Of a stretch of DNA of 64,000 bases, positions 16,569 through 24,933 are shown in pieces (within the stretch, counting starts at the first letter, position 1; each line of letters begins with the position of its first letter). Source of the stretch: Christiangramia echinicola DSM 19838. Lineage in GTDB: Bacteria; Bacteroidota; Bacteroidia; Flavobacteriales; Flavobacteriaceae. Under the pieces are notes generated by a model. The model was not told the origin of the DNA. It worked only from the letters and a program-made list of their open reading frames with translations, and searched no databases. The stretch lies in the NCBI RefSeq assembly GCF_000423065.1, contig NZ_AUHG01000017.1, positions 110,164 to 174,163 of the forward strand, given 5' to 3'. The translations under genes were made by a program, and so were the position numbers.

Positions 16569-18971
16569 TTAAGTTTTTGAGATGAATTCATTAATTGCTT
16601 TTTCCATAGATTGATGTTTTTTATAGAGAGCCATGATAAGATCGTTTTCAGATCCATCGGTGAGGTAAGCAGCATAGACCTCCTTGGGTACTTCGAGTCT
16701 GAATACATTGCTATGCTTTCCTATCTTTATAAAAATCTCGGTATACTTTCTGGGTCCGGTAAAGTTGTTCTTAATGGATTTCAACTGATTTAGGTCGTGT
16801 TTGGAGAGGTTTAAGCGTTTGCCCAACTCCACATATCCTTTTTCATTATGTAGGCTGTAAAAGACCTGTGTGTTATCCAGAATACTTGCCGAAGTAGAAT
16901 TATCTGGAAGCTGGTTGATAGATTGTAAAATAATCCCAATAGCACCATTCTGTTTACGAATGGCCTGATAGTAAAACTCCACGCTTTCCAGTACGTTTTT
17001 AAATTTTAACTGCTTGGCAAATTCATCAAATAGGATGATTCCTTTTTCTGATCGATTTTTCCAAATTGTTCTTTGGATAGCAGATTTGATCAGCTTCAAC
17101 ATTACAGAAAGGATCTCTTTGTTTTCCCTTACTTCATCTAATTCAAAAACAACCAGCCGCTTATCCTCGATCTTATAAGTTTGATCTTCAGCAACTTCGA
17201 ACAGGAAACTATATAGACCATCGCCAACGTACTCCGACATTATGTGCAGAAAGTTTGTAATGTTGAAGTAGTCGGGATGGATTTTGAGGTTCTGGAGCAG
17301 ATCCTTTTGATTGCTTTCGATGAAGTGGTAAAAACCATCCAAAGAATACTTATTAGGAGTGCATTCATAATAGTACCTAAGGATCTTTTTGATAGATACC
17401 GATTCTGCCTTGGTAACTTTTAGATCGGAGGTGAACAGCTCAAAAAGGAACACCGATAAATCTTCCAGTCTTTCAGGTGTTAGATCATCCTGATTTTTTA
17501 TATAAAATGGATTAATCCCCAGGTTCTTCCCACTCTCGTAGCGCAGAATAGTGTATTCTCCGGGGTATAGTTTGGCAAATTTAGTATAGGAACCACCCAA
17601 ATCGATAATGACCAGGCGGATACCACTCTCAAAGTATTGGCGCAGGATATTGTTTGCCAGGAAAGATTTGCCTTCACCTGTAGGAGAAAATATGGCAAAA
17701 TTCCGGGCCTTGATGCGTTTCTTTTTCTCATCCCAGACATCTTTTAATATAGGTATATTATGTTCACGATCATTAAATATGATACCTGTAGAATCAGATT
17801 TATAATTTGTGTTATTTATAAAAAGGCATAGAGCATGTTTTAGATCGGTTACATATAAATCTTCATTGGAAAAGTTGGATGAAAAGCCACAGTAGCTATT
17901 CAGTATATAATTTTTACGTTCCTCTCCTTTTGGATAATAGGGGATAATATCCAATTCCTTAAATTCGGTCTTAACTTGAGATCCAATTCTCTTTAGATTT
18001 TCTGAGTTCTTATCCCAGAAAATTATGTTAAGGTGTCCGCGAATAATTCGGGAGGTGTCATCAACATTGATCTGATCAAGTATATTTTGAATTTTACCAA
18101 GTACAACTTTATTCTGCGAACCGAAATTTGAACTTTTTTTAAGTGCTTCAACTTTTTTATCCAATAGCTTGCGCCATTTATGTTTGTCATCCAGATACAA
18201 AATCTGATTTACAATATGATTTGCGTTGAGCGTTAGTCCCAAACCATCTATAAATCCTTGATGGAATACAAAATCGTCTGACGTGTATTTTTCATTGGTT
18301 TTGCTACTTTTTACATTTTCGCCAAAGCACAGTTCGCTGTTAATGGCCAGGACATCAAAATAATTTTGTCCTATATTGACATTCTTCTTTTCTAATAAAA
18401 TATCTGTATCAAAACCTTTATTAAAGCCATTGAAATAATCGTTGGTCAGACCCTGAATTCCATTTGCATTAAGAGGAACAAGTTCTATTTTACGATTGGT
18501 ATTGATAAAGGAAACTGTATCGCTGACTGAACTAACAAAGCTGTTTACATTCTCCTCCAGTTTCCTGATAATTACTTTCGATATATTTTGAAATGGATTT
18601 ACATATTTAGAATTATTAAGGGCTTTATTACTGGTCAGCAGAAAGAATAGATAACAATGATGCTCCATATACTCCCGGTTCTTAAAGTGATCATGAGTAG
18701 CCTTTTCTAAAAATGTTTTATTGTGTAATTCTTCTGATGTAAAGATCTTTTTCACGTAGATATCCTGCTTATGGACGACAGTACCAACCGGGAGGGACTT
18801 TAATGCCTGAAACCAGACATCATGTATATCCTCGAAGTCTTTTTCTGAAAGAGAATAAATTTCAGGTAATATCACTTCATAGCAGATGACGATATTTCCA
18901 TTCATAGCAAAAGCGATATTGTTTTGAATATCTGCTATAACCTTACAATTGGATAGGTTAACCTTATTCAT
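16569..18971 (-). CDS. traG: Conjugation ATPase TraG (VirB4 family)
   Basis: An 800-residue VirB4-type motor. The N-terminal half is the VirB4/CagE domain. The ATPase has Walker A SPTGEGKS at 429-436, a following LVIIDLGGSYTKF strand, Walker B IILFDEFAK at 645-653 and QSINQLPDN as the conserved Gln-containing motif. It energises assembly of the pilus and pore at the inner membrane. Its start overlaps the last 8 bases of traF, so the two are translationally coupled. Full length and intact. Confidence 0.93.
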   Translation of the reverse strand: MNKVNLSNCKVIADIQNNIAFAMNGNIVICYEVILPEIYSLSEKDFEDIHDVWFQALKSLPVGTVVHKQDIYVKKIFTSEELHNKTFLEKATHDHFKNREYMEHHCYLFFLLTSNKALNNSKYVNPFQNISKVIIRKLEENVNSFVSSVSDTVSFINTNRKIELVPLNANGIQGLTNDYFNGFNKGFDTDILLEKKNVNIGQNYFDVLAINSELCFGENVKSSKTNEKYTSDDFVFHQGFIDGLGLTLNANHIVNQILYLDDKHKWRKLLDKKVEALKKSSNFGSQNKVVLGKIQNILDQINVDDTSRIIRGHLNIIFWDKNSENLKRIGSQVKTEFKELDIIPYYPKGEERKNYILNSYCGFSSNFSNEDLYVTDLKHALCLFINNTNYKSDSTGIIFNDREHNIPILKDVWDEKKKRIKARNFAIFSPTGEGKSFLANNILRQYFESGIRLVIIDLGGSYTKFAKLYPGEYTILRYESGKNLGINPFYIKNQDDLTPERLEDLSVFLFELFTSDLKVTKAESVSIKKILRYYYECTPNKYSLDGFYHFIESNQKDLLQNLKIHPDYFNITNFLHIMSEYVGDGLYSFLFEVAEDQTYKIEDKRLVVFELDEVRENKEILSVMLKLIKSAIQRTIWKNRSEKGIILFDEFAKQLKFKNVLESVEFYYQAIRKQNGAIGIILQSINQLPDNSTSASILDNTQVFYSLHNEKGYVELGKRLNLSKHDLNQLKSIKNNFTGPRKYTEIFIKIGKHSNVFRLEVPKEVYAAYLTDGSENDLIMALYKKHQSMEKAINEFISKT

Positions 18972-19275
18972 AATCGAAGCCTGAATTTCTTTTGTTACTT
19001 ATGATATCTGGAAAGGAAGCTGGGAATTGAAGGAGTTGCGGATTACTATAGATCCTGATTAGCATAATATAGAGCACCGAATTAAAAATTAGTACTCCAA
19101 TAATGATCTCGAAGCTGAATGAAAAAATAACTACCAGGAGGGAGGCTACTATGGAAATCATCATAACGGCGAATAGGGAGACTGGCAATCCAAAAATGAT
19201 AGCTTCTTTCCTAATGTTTCTATAGACCTCGAATTTTTTCATAATGCCTGGATTAAAAGCCCTTGATACGATCAT
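18964..19275 (-). CDS. traF: Conjugative transfer protein TraF (DUF4133, VirB3-like)
   Basis: A 103-residue protein with a short cytosolic N terminus (FEVYRNIRKEA), two adjacent membrane helices (about 28-70) and a short tail. This is the shape of TraF/DUF4133, the VirB3-like inner-membrane partner of the VirB4 ATPase. Its ATG shares one base with the traE stop codon (TAATG), and its end overlaps traG by 8 bases, so the three proteins are coupled. Confidence 0.85.
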   Translation of the reverse strand: MIVSRAFNPGIMKKFEVYRNIRKEAIIFGLPVSLFAVMMISIVASLLVVIFSFSFEIIIGVLIFNSVLYIMLIRIYSNPQLLQFPASFPDIISNKRNSGFDYE

Positions 19276-19562
19276 TAGACTACAATAGAGATTAGATAAG
19301 TGAAGATTCCCACGACTGCACCGGCAATCAGGACAAAAACCAATACCCGGGTAATTCCCTTTTTTAAATCGGCATTTTCACCAAAGAAATGACCAGCATT
19401 AAAAAGAAATCCAATTAGGAAAATAACCCCAAGAATGATCGGGAAAATGGTTCTTATGGTATCAGAAACATCATTAACTGAATTTTCGATACCTCCTATC
19501 TGGGCAAAAAGGGGGGTGGAGATCAGTGAAAGGAAAGCTGTGAAATAAATTGATTTTCGCAT
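19275..19562 (-). CDS. traE: Conjugative transfer protein TraE (DUF4134, VirB2-like pilin)
   Basis: A 95-residue protein with a cleavable signal peptide (to about residue 20, TPLFAQ), a short Gly/Ser/Asp loop and two long hydrophobic helices separated by GHFFGENADLKKG. This is the VirB2-like pilin architecture of TraE/DUF4134. It is the first gene of the minus-strand transfer operon, with a 392-bp gene-free leader upstream that must hold the operon promoter. Confidence 0.86.
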   Translation of the reverse strand: MRKSIYFTAFLSLISTPLFAQIGGIENSVNDVSDTIRTIFPIILGVIFLIGFLFNAGHFFGENADLKKGITRVLVFVLIAGAVVGIFTYLISIVV

Positions 19563-19954
19563 AACGGAACAGTTTAGATTTTTGTGTTGTTTTCGTTAAA
19601 GGAAAATTACATATATTTGAATTTAAACTACTGAAAATCAATAATTTGTGTATAAAATATTAATTGATTGAGTTTGAATTCGGTTGCTATTATTTGGCAT
19701 TAAATTCTATGAATTTTAATAGGTAAGTTGTTGATAACCTGAAAACTGAATATAAAAAAGTACTGAAAAACGTCAGAATTGTCTTTTACCAATTCAGTTT
19801 TTGTTTCGGTTTTACCGCCTCAAGCCTATTTTGTAATTATTTAATTAGGTTAAAATGAAGATGATTTTATTAGAAATAGTAAACCTTATTCAGGAAATTA
19901 TAAGCCAGATCTCTAAGGAGGTACTTTTGATATCTAAATCTTTTCGCTCCTAAC
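19563..19954. promoter_or_regulatory. Gene-free region upstream of the transfer operon
   Basis: 392 bp with no convincing gene, very AT-rich. It separates traE from the replication/regulation genes, all reading to the left, and should contain the tra operon promoter and the 3' end of the upstream transcript. I see no perfect match to the Bacteroidota -33/-7 elements and no strong hairpin, so no exact site is marked. Confidence 0.4.
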
Positions 19955-20611
19955 TTATTTTCGCTTATCCCAAGCTGTTATATCAAAGGCAATCAAATTA
20001 AAAAGTTCCCGCATCCGGCTTCTTACTCGATTCCCGTAACGTTCTTCCAATTCCTCAGCATTTAAATTTGTGGTAGCATGGGTTTTTATTTTTGTCGCCA
20101 GAAAAAGTTCATACCGGGATAGTAGAATTTCTCCAATGACATTACAATCCCGGCCATAGTGTCTTCCCAAAGGTTCTACACCCATATCATCAAAACAGAA
20201 AAAACTACTTTCGCCATAGTCTTCTATGGTTTTATATCCTAAGTGATTGAATGCAAAGACAATATTGCGACAGGGCATCACCACATATTTTCGCTGGTAC
20301 GGTACCAAAAAATGTAAGAGTTTCATAAGACTTGTTTTACCACATCCTACGGGTCCGGAAAGTAAGATTCCCTTATCCACATCAATACCAAATTTTCTGC
20401 AATTTTCCTTATCCCTGATGAAGTAGGAGCACAGCTTTAATAAAACCTTTTTATCCTTCTTGTAGATTTTAAATTTTTCTCCAAAAAGAAGCTTCCCTTT
20501 GGCATTTAAGTAAACCAGAATTTTTGGAAAATCATATTGCACGGATTTTCCATCGAATTTGCCTAGCGAATATTCCACGCCACCTTCGGTAATTTTAGAG
20601 GGGTTGTCCAT
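19955..20611 (-). CDS. DnaC/IstB-like AAA ATPase
   Basis: A 218-residue P-loop ATPase. Walker A SGPVGCGKT lies at 85-93, Walker B FFCFDDMG near 137-144 and a sensor-like TTNLNAEELEERYGNRVRSRM follows, the pattern of DnaC/IstB helicase loaders. It overlaps the preceding winged-helix gene by 17 bp, so the pair is coupled. The combination of a winged-helix protein and a DnaC-like ATPase suggests a replication initiation unit that lets the excised element load the host helicase. IstB of IS21 is an alternative relative, but no IstA is present. Confidence 0.8.
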   Translation of the reverse strand: MDNPSKITEGGVEYSLGKFDGKSVQYDFPKILVYLNAKGKLLFGEKFKIYKKDKKVLLKLCSYFIRDKENCRKFGIDVDKGILLSGPVGCGKTSLMKLLHFLVPYQRKYVVMPCRNIVFAFNHLGYKTIEDYGESSFFCFDDMGVEPLGRHYGRDCNVIGEILLSRYELFLATKIKTHATTNLNAEELEERYGNRVRSRMRELFNLIAFDITAWDKRK

Positions 20612-21347
20612 AATCCTTGGTTTTAGTGGTCTTTAAGTTGTCCTGATTATGGGACGCTACCTTTTTGATTTCTTTGTGGTTCTCTTCGAATAATTCGGTT
20701 CTTTTCATCCAGTGGATCGCTAAAGCCTGCCAGTCTTTTACCTCATTTCCATTGCTTGTTTTCCAATCATTGGACTGGTAATGATCAAAGAATTTTTTTC
20801 CTTCATCAGCAGGAAATCCTTTTTCTTTAAAAAAAATTAAAACGGCCTGCCTGCCCTTTGGCTGTTTATTAATGTTTATTTGTTTAGTATTGTTTATATA
20901 AGGTACCAATGCTTGTCTACTTACGGGACGGTGCGGGTCCTCAACTTGACCATTTATGGGATAGTGCTGGTACATAACCTGATCCCGTATGGGATAGTAC
21001 TGTTCCGCGTGCTGTTCCATTATATGATCGTAGTCTCCCGTAACCGGTTCATCAGTGGTGCAGATAATGGACATCTTGATTTTACTTCCCTTGTACGGAT
21101 TATAGGAAGGGAAATAGGAGAGATAACTCCAGGAATCAAGATCTGTGATACAACGATGATAGGTAGATTTTGAACCTATCTTGGCCATATGCATGAGCTC
21201 CCGGCGATTTACAAAAAATCCATCTGCAAACCGGCTACTATTCCATTCCTGGAACAAAGCCATATAGAGGCTAATATGCGTTGGGTTTAGGCGGTCATCG
21301 AAAAAGAACTTTTCAAAAGCCGCGTTAAGTAGCTTTATATAATTCAT
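20595..21347 (-). CDS. Winged-helix replication-type protein
   Basis: A 250-residue protein. Residues 1-90 look like a winged helix of the DnaD/RepA-like kind found in Bacteroidota conjugative elements (LNPTHISLYMALFQEWNS, FVNRRELMHMAKIGSKSTYH). A low-complexity linker rich in Gln, Pro and Tyr (about 118-150) and a C-terminal helical module with FFDHYQSNDWKTSNG and WKxxA-type DnaD tail residues (DWQALAIHWMKR) follow. It starts 4 bp after the HTH gene and overlaps the ATPase gene. The likely role is initiator or transfer-DNA binding, inferred from domains and neighbours. Confidence 0.65.
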   Translation of the reverse strand: MNYIKLLNAAFEKFFFDDRLNPTHISLYMALFQEWNSSRFADGFFVNRRELMHMAKIGSKSTYHRCITDLDSWSYLSYFPSYNPYKGSKIKMSIICTTDEPVTGDYDHIMEQHAEQYYPIRDQVMYQHYPINGQVEDPHRPVSRQALVPYINNTKQININKQPKGRQAVLIFFKEKGFPADEGKKFFDHYQSNDWKTSNGNEVKDWQALAIHWMKRTELFEENHKEIKKVASHNQDNLKTTKTKDYGQPL

Positions 21348-21350
21348 CTT

Positions 21351-21635
21351 TTATAAATCGAAATTGTGTTGTACTCTGTTTTCATCCATAACCCGTTGAA
21401 TCTCCTGAGCATCATAGTAAATGATCCCACCCACCTTGGTGTAGGGCAGTGTGCCATTAATTCTAAGATTTTGCAATGTTCCCGGGCTTATTTGAAGCAG
21501 GTCCATAACTTCGGATGATTTCAGATAGCGCTTGAGGGTTCCGGAAGATTGTTTAGAAAGGATACCTCTTAATTCTTCGAGCAATTCCATTTTGAATTCC
21601 CGAAGGTCGTCTGTAGTAATAATACTTGTTGGCAT
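21351..21635 (-). CDS. Excisionase-like helix-turn-helix protein
   Basis: A 94-residue MerR-like/excisionase HTH protein. The core is YLKSSEVMDLLQISPGTLQN followed by GTLPYTKVGGIIYYDAQEI (about 40-80), the DNA-recognition wing of the helix_turn_helix_17 group. In CTnDOT, Xis2c/Xis2d proteins of this kind control excision and are activated by RteC. Here the gene faces the RteC gene across a repeat-rich 312-bp spacer, which supports the same role. It heads a three-gene run with the winged-helix and ATPase genes. Confidence 0.8.
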   Translation of the reverse strand: MPTSIITTDDLREFKMELLEELRGILSKQSSGTLKRYLKSSEVMDLLQISPGTLQNLRINGTLPYTKVGGIIYYDAQEIQRVMDENRVQHNFDL

Positions 21636-21947
21636 AATAAAACGATTTAAAAGAAAGGGACTATCACATGGTTAAGATTTTTTATTGATAGTCCCTAACT
21701 CAGTTTGACTTTCGTTTTACAAATTTGGATAGTATTAATGGCTTTCTTTCACCAGTATGACCCTAACTCGGTCAAAATTTAACAGTCGAAAATAAGCTCC
21801 CTTTTTGAGGTATTTTAAAGAAATGTAACCCTTTTTGTTGATCTTAAAAGCTATAGATTTGATGAACTTTTTCCTTAAATTCTAAATCCATAGTACGGTT
21901 CTACCACTGGCATAATTTAACAGTCGAAAAATTATAGAATTGATATT
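21636..21947. promoter_or_regulatory. Repeat-rich control region between rteC and the excisionase-like gene
   Basis: The region contains a perfect 10-bp inverted repeat AGGGACTATC/GATAGTCCCT (21656-21665 with 21687-21696) just upstream of the HTH start. CCCTAACTC occurs twice (21693-21701 and 21761-21769), the second inside TGACC-N7-GGTCA. A 16-bp perfect direct repeat ATTTAACAGTCGAAAA occurs at 21777-21792 and 21915-21930. In CTnDOT, RteC activates the excision promoter by binding inverted half-sites upstream of it. These repeats are therefore candidate RteC or excisionase operators. The inverted repeat could also form an attenuator in the 5' leader. Confidence 0.5.
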
Positions 21948-22784
21948 TTATCCTTCACTTTTATTTATTTCATAAAGCAGGGAAGTAGCTATCTGGTCTA
22001 GAAAAATGGTGCGACTATTTTTACGTCTTTTTATTTCCTGAAAATTCTTGTAAATATCTGTAGATTTAAGATCAAATATTTCTTCCAGCTTTTGAGCCAG
22101 CTGAATAATGCTAAGATTTTTTTGTCTATAAAACCCTGCATACCATAAGGCGTAAGTTAATTCCGTAAAATCAGTATTAGTGAATGGCCAGGGAAGTTTA
22201 TCTGTATTCCGGCTATTTGAGAAGCTTCCAGATTTAGAGGTTTTAATTTCACTCATACGATCATCCAGATAAATCACCAGGGAATTATATGCTTTATATT
22301 TTCCTAATAACATATCTCTAGGCGTGGAAAAGTCAGGATCCTGAAAATAGAATTTTGAAGTGGTAATATGATATTTATCCAAGTAATTTCTCGTATAGTA
22401 TTCCTTATCAAAATGAGTTAGTCCAGAATTTATATATTGACCGAAGTCCAGATTGTAGAGAAAAAAACGGTTTAGTTTATTAATCTTTCTTTTAATATAT
22501 TTGAGCTGAGAGTCTTTATTTCCTTTTGGAAATTGAATTTCAAAGGAATGAATTTCAGAAAAGTAAATTAGCTTAATTAAAGGGATTTGCTTAATTATTT
22601 TGAAAAAGTTGATTTCGGAGTCTAAGGAATCAAAACCTTTGGAGATGACTTTACTTTTAAAGCTATAGAGAACATGTTGGCATAATTCAATAGTGAGGTA
22701 AGCTTGCCGCAAAATGCTGGCATTAGCAACTTCAATTTCCTTCAGGTCTAATAAAAACTTTTCCGTTTCTAAACTTAAATCCAT
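21948..22784 (-). CDS. rteC: RteC-like excision regulator
   Basis: A 278-residue protein matching the RteC pattern: an all-helical N-terminal half (VLYSFKSKVISKGFDSLDSEINFFKIIKQ region) and the conserved C-terminal segment FTELTYALWYAGF followed by IIQLAQKLEEIFDL and YKNFQEIKRRKNSRT. RteC is the final activator of the excision cascade in CTnDOT-type elements. No RteA/RteB two-component genes are in view. The gene lies behind the repeat-rich spacer and points toward the excisionase-like gene. Confidence 0.88.
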   Translation of the reverse strand: MDLSLETEKFLLDLKEIEVANASILRQAYLTIELCQHVLYSFKSKVISKGFDSLDSEINFFKIIKQIPLIKLIYFSEIHSFEIQFPKGNKDSQLKYIKRKINKLNRFFLYNLDFGQYINSGLTHFDKEYYTRNYLDKYHITTSKFYFQDPDFSTPRDMLLGKYKAYNSLVIYLDDRMSEIKTSKSGSFSNSRNTDKLPWPFTNTDFTELTYALWYAGFYRQKNLSIIQLAQKLEEIFDLKSTDIYKNFQEIKRRKNSRTIFLDQIATSLLYEINKSEG

Positions 22785-23003
22785 CTTTCATTCATTTTCA
22801 TTTTAAAAAAATGGCTTTTCTTTATGAAAACTTCCTCATACATCAGTCGTAATAAAGATAATTACAACAATTAAAAAGCATTAAAAATTATTACGTATTT
22901 CACCTTATTAAATCCGTATTTTTCTACGGAAACTATGAAATATTTAATGATGGGAATCAGTTTGTATGCAGGCTAATCCAATCATATTCTTTTGAGGTAT
23001 AAT

Positions 23004-23912
23004 TTATTTTAAGAAGCGAAATAGAAACTCTTTTTTATTTTTGACTCCTGTTTTTTTAAATATATTTGAGGCATGTTTAGTAACCGTATTTTCTGCAATA
23101 AATAAGTCTTTAGCTATTTCTCTATAAGTTGTATCTGATAAAATAAACAAAGCAATTTCAAATTCTCTTCTAGTTAGATTTTGAAAAATGATTTTTGTTT
23201 TAACTGATTCCTCATCAGGGTCATTATTAAAACTGAGAACCTTTTTAAGCTTCGCCTGGTTTTTAATTAAATAAAGATATCGATTGATCTCCAGGGCTGT
23301 GATGGCATAAAACCCGAAATTCATTACTGAAAATGTTATATACTGATAATCTCCAATTACAGTTAAGATTGGTAAAAGGACAATACAACCTATACTAATG
23401 GTTGATAATTTTTTTCTTTTCGAAAGAAAGGAATTTGGATTTTTAATTGCAGATATCCTCCTATAAAATAAGCCTAGAAAGATAAAACCTAAAATGGAAA
23501 CTGGAAGAGTAAAAAGAATCCTGGCGGAATCTAAAGAACCGGTAATTAGATAAGGGAGTAAAAATAAAATGATGAAGCCAATTCCCAATGTAATTGTTAT
23601 GTTCTGAATACTGAAATATCGTTTTAAGAAAACAATGTCATAATCTTTATATAAGTAATAAATGAGATAAACACAGAGTGAAATGGCTACACCATATGTA
23701 ATTATATATTGAAGAATTAAGGGTTCAAGAAAATTTCTGTCGGGTAGAAATCCACCAGATGAATTATAAGCAATAAAAAAGCATCCTAGAATAATAAACC
23801 TTCTAAGACTTAATTGCTTTAATTTTGGATTTTGAATTACTGCGAAAATTACTATTAATAAGTCTATTAATAGATAAAAAAAAGTCGTCCAGTGTATTGA
23901 TGTCCCAAACAT
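23004..23912 (-). CDS. Membrane-bound LuxR-type transcriptional regulator
   Basis: A 302-residue protein with about seven hydrophobic helices over residues 8-215 and a C-terminal LuxR/GerE helix-turn-helix: LTRREFEIALFILSDTTYREIAKD, then LFIAENTVTKHASNIFKKTG (about 248-292). Many Bacteroidota encode such 7TM-LuxR one-component sensors, but the ligand is unknown. It begins 5 bp after the asparaginase-domain gene, so the two form an operon and the small enzyme may affect the signal. It lies between rteC and the truncated IS110, so it may be element cargo or flanking host DNA. Confidence 0.8.
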   Translation of the reverse strand: MFGTSIHWTTFFYLLIDLLIVIFAVIQNPKLKQLSLRRFIILGCFFIAYNSSGGFLPDRNFLEPLILQYIITYGVAISLCVYLIYYLYKDYDIVFLKRYFSIQNITITLGIGFIILFLLPYLITGSLDSARILFTLPVSILGFIFLGLFYRRISAIKNPNSFLSKRKKLSTISIGCIVLLPILTVIGDYQYITFSVMNFGFYAITALEINRYLYLIKNQAKLKKVLSFNNDPDEESVKTKIIFQNLTRREFEIALFILSDTTYREIAKDLFIAENTVTKHASNIFKKTGVKNKKEFLFRFLK

Positions 23913-23917
23913 TTTTC

Positions 23918-24397
23918 TTACTCATTTGACTCAAATTTTTCGCTAACTAAATTTTTCGTCACACTGCTCCAATGAAAGACTTTGCCATGCATAGCAATGT
24001 AAACATCAGGTTTTAGAAATTGTAGAGAACCTATAGCAAACCCAAGATTAAACGGGGCATCTGAATTTGATGATGAGCCCAGGATGAATGATCCTACTAA
24101 AACAATAGTTTTATCTAATTCTTGACGTCCAATATATTTCGCGGTTTCAGCCATGGTATAGGTTCCATGAGTAATTAAAATTTTATCTGAGTTTGACTCC
24201 TGAATTGCTCTTAGTAATAACTCTCGATCTTTATCTGTAATGGATCGGCTATCCTTAGAGACAATATTTTTTACTTGATAAGTAAATGAAAGTTTTACCG
24301 GTTCCAAGAGTTTTTCAAGCGAAATCTCAGATTGAGAAGATGGATCAATCCCTTGAATTGTTCCACCAGTAGTTAGAATTACCATCTTCATAATCAC
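23918..24397 (-). CDS. Short asparaginase-domain protein
   Basis: A 159-residue protein that keeps the N-terminal asparaginase/glutaminase hallmark TTGGTI (residues 8-13) and the second catalytic block ILITHGTYTMAETA (about 72-85). It ends where full-length type I/II asparaginases (about 330 residues) would begin their C-terminal domain. Stand-alone short asparaginase-domain proteins of about this size occur in bacteria, so this is probably a natural family rather than a truncation; the ending is not near an obvious break. Substrate unknown. It is 5 bp upstream of the LuxR-type gene. Confidence 0.75.
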   Translation of the reverse strand: MIMKMVILTTGGTIQGIDPSSQSEISLEKLLEPVKLSFTYQVKNIVSKDSRSITDKDRELLLRAIQESNSDKILITHGTYTMAETAKYIGRQELDKTIVLVGSFILGSSSNSDAPFNLGFAIGSLQFLKPDVYIAMHGKVFHWSSVTKNLVSEKFESNE

Positions 24398-24544
24398 CTT
24401 TTCTATAAAGGTAACAGTTATAATATTATGAAATAAAACTACTTCTTAGATTTAACAGTTCTGAGAGTAAGGATGCGGACTTGTGGGCTTAGTTCTTCTT
24501 AAGTTTAATTTCTCTAAATTTTGATAATTAAATCAGAAAGAACC

Positions 24545-24615
24545 AAAGAGAGGAATAAGATTATATGAACCGTGGGAACTTGAGATTCCGTCAACATTGA
24601 TAATCCCCTCTCTTT
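24545..24615 (+). ncRNA. Candidate IS110 leader RNA (bridge/seekRNA-like)
   Basis: The leader of the truncated IS110 gene holds a 9-bp perfect stem AAAGAGAGG (24545-24553) with CCTCTCTTT (24607-24615). It closes a branched loop with ATTAT/ATAAT and GGAA/TTCC inner pairings. IS110-group elements carry a structured guide RNA in the non-coding left end upstream of the transposase, and position and branching fit. The boundaries and its expression are inferred. Confidence 0.4.
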
Positions 24616-24667
24616 TCTACTTTAATTTCGTTTAGTTCTGTGAGACCTGGATCTCGTTTTAAAGTCG

Positions 24668-24897
24668 ATGAAAACTAAAGTAGCAGTTCTTTCCAATCAA
24701 TCTATTATGGATAAAATTAAACATTTTTACGGAGTAGACATTAGTAAATCTTTCTTTGATGTAATGAATCAGGATAGCAAGCATGATCAATTCTCCAATG
24801 ATCTAAAAGGCTTTAAAAGCTTACTGAAGTTCATCAAGAAAGATAGCCTGGTAGTTATGGAAACTACCGGTTATTATCATTACGGTGTAGTAGCATC
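24668..24897 (+). pseudogene. IS110-family transposase, 3'-truncated
   Basis: The frame opens with an N-terminal IS110 DEDD domain: YGVDISKSFFDVMNQD (first catalytic Asp) and later SLVVMETTGYYHY, the second conserved block. After about residue 75 the family sequence stops and unrelated residues read into the 3' end of the convergent esterase gene (the frame ends at 24970). More than three quarters of the transposase, including the C-terminal Ser-containing domain, is missing, so it is inactive. The break near 24897 marks the left border of the AT-rich island. Confidence 0.85.
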
Positions 24898-24933
24898 CCG
24901 CAGGGTGTTGCACGATAAACATTTTAGCTTTCG

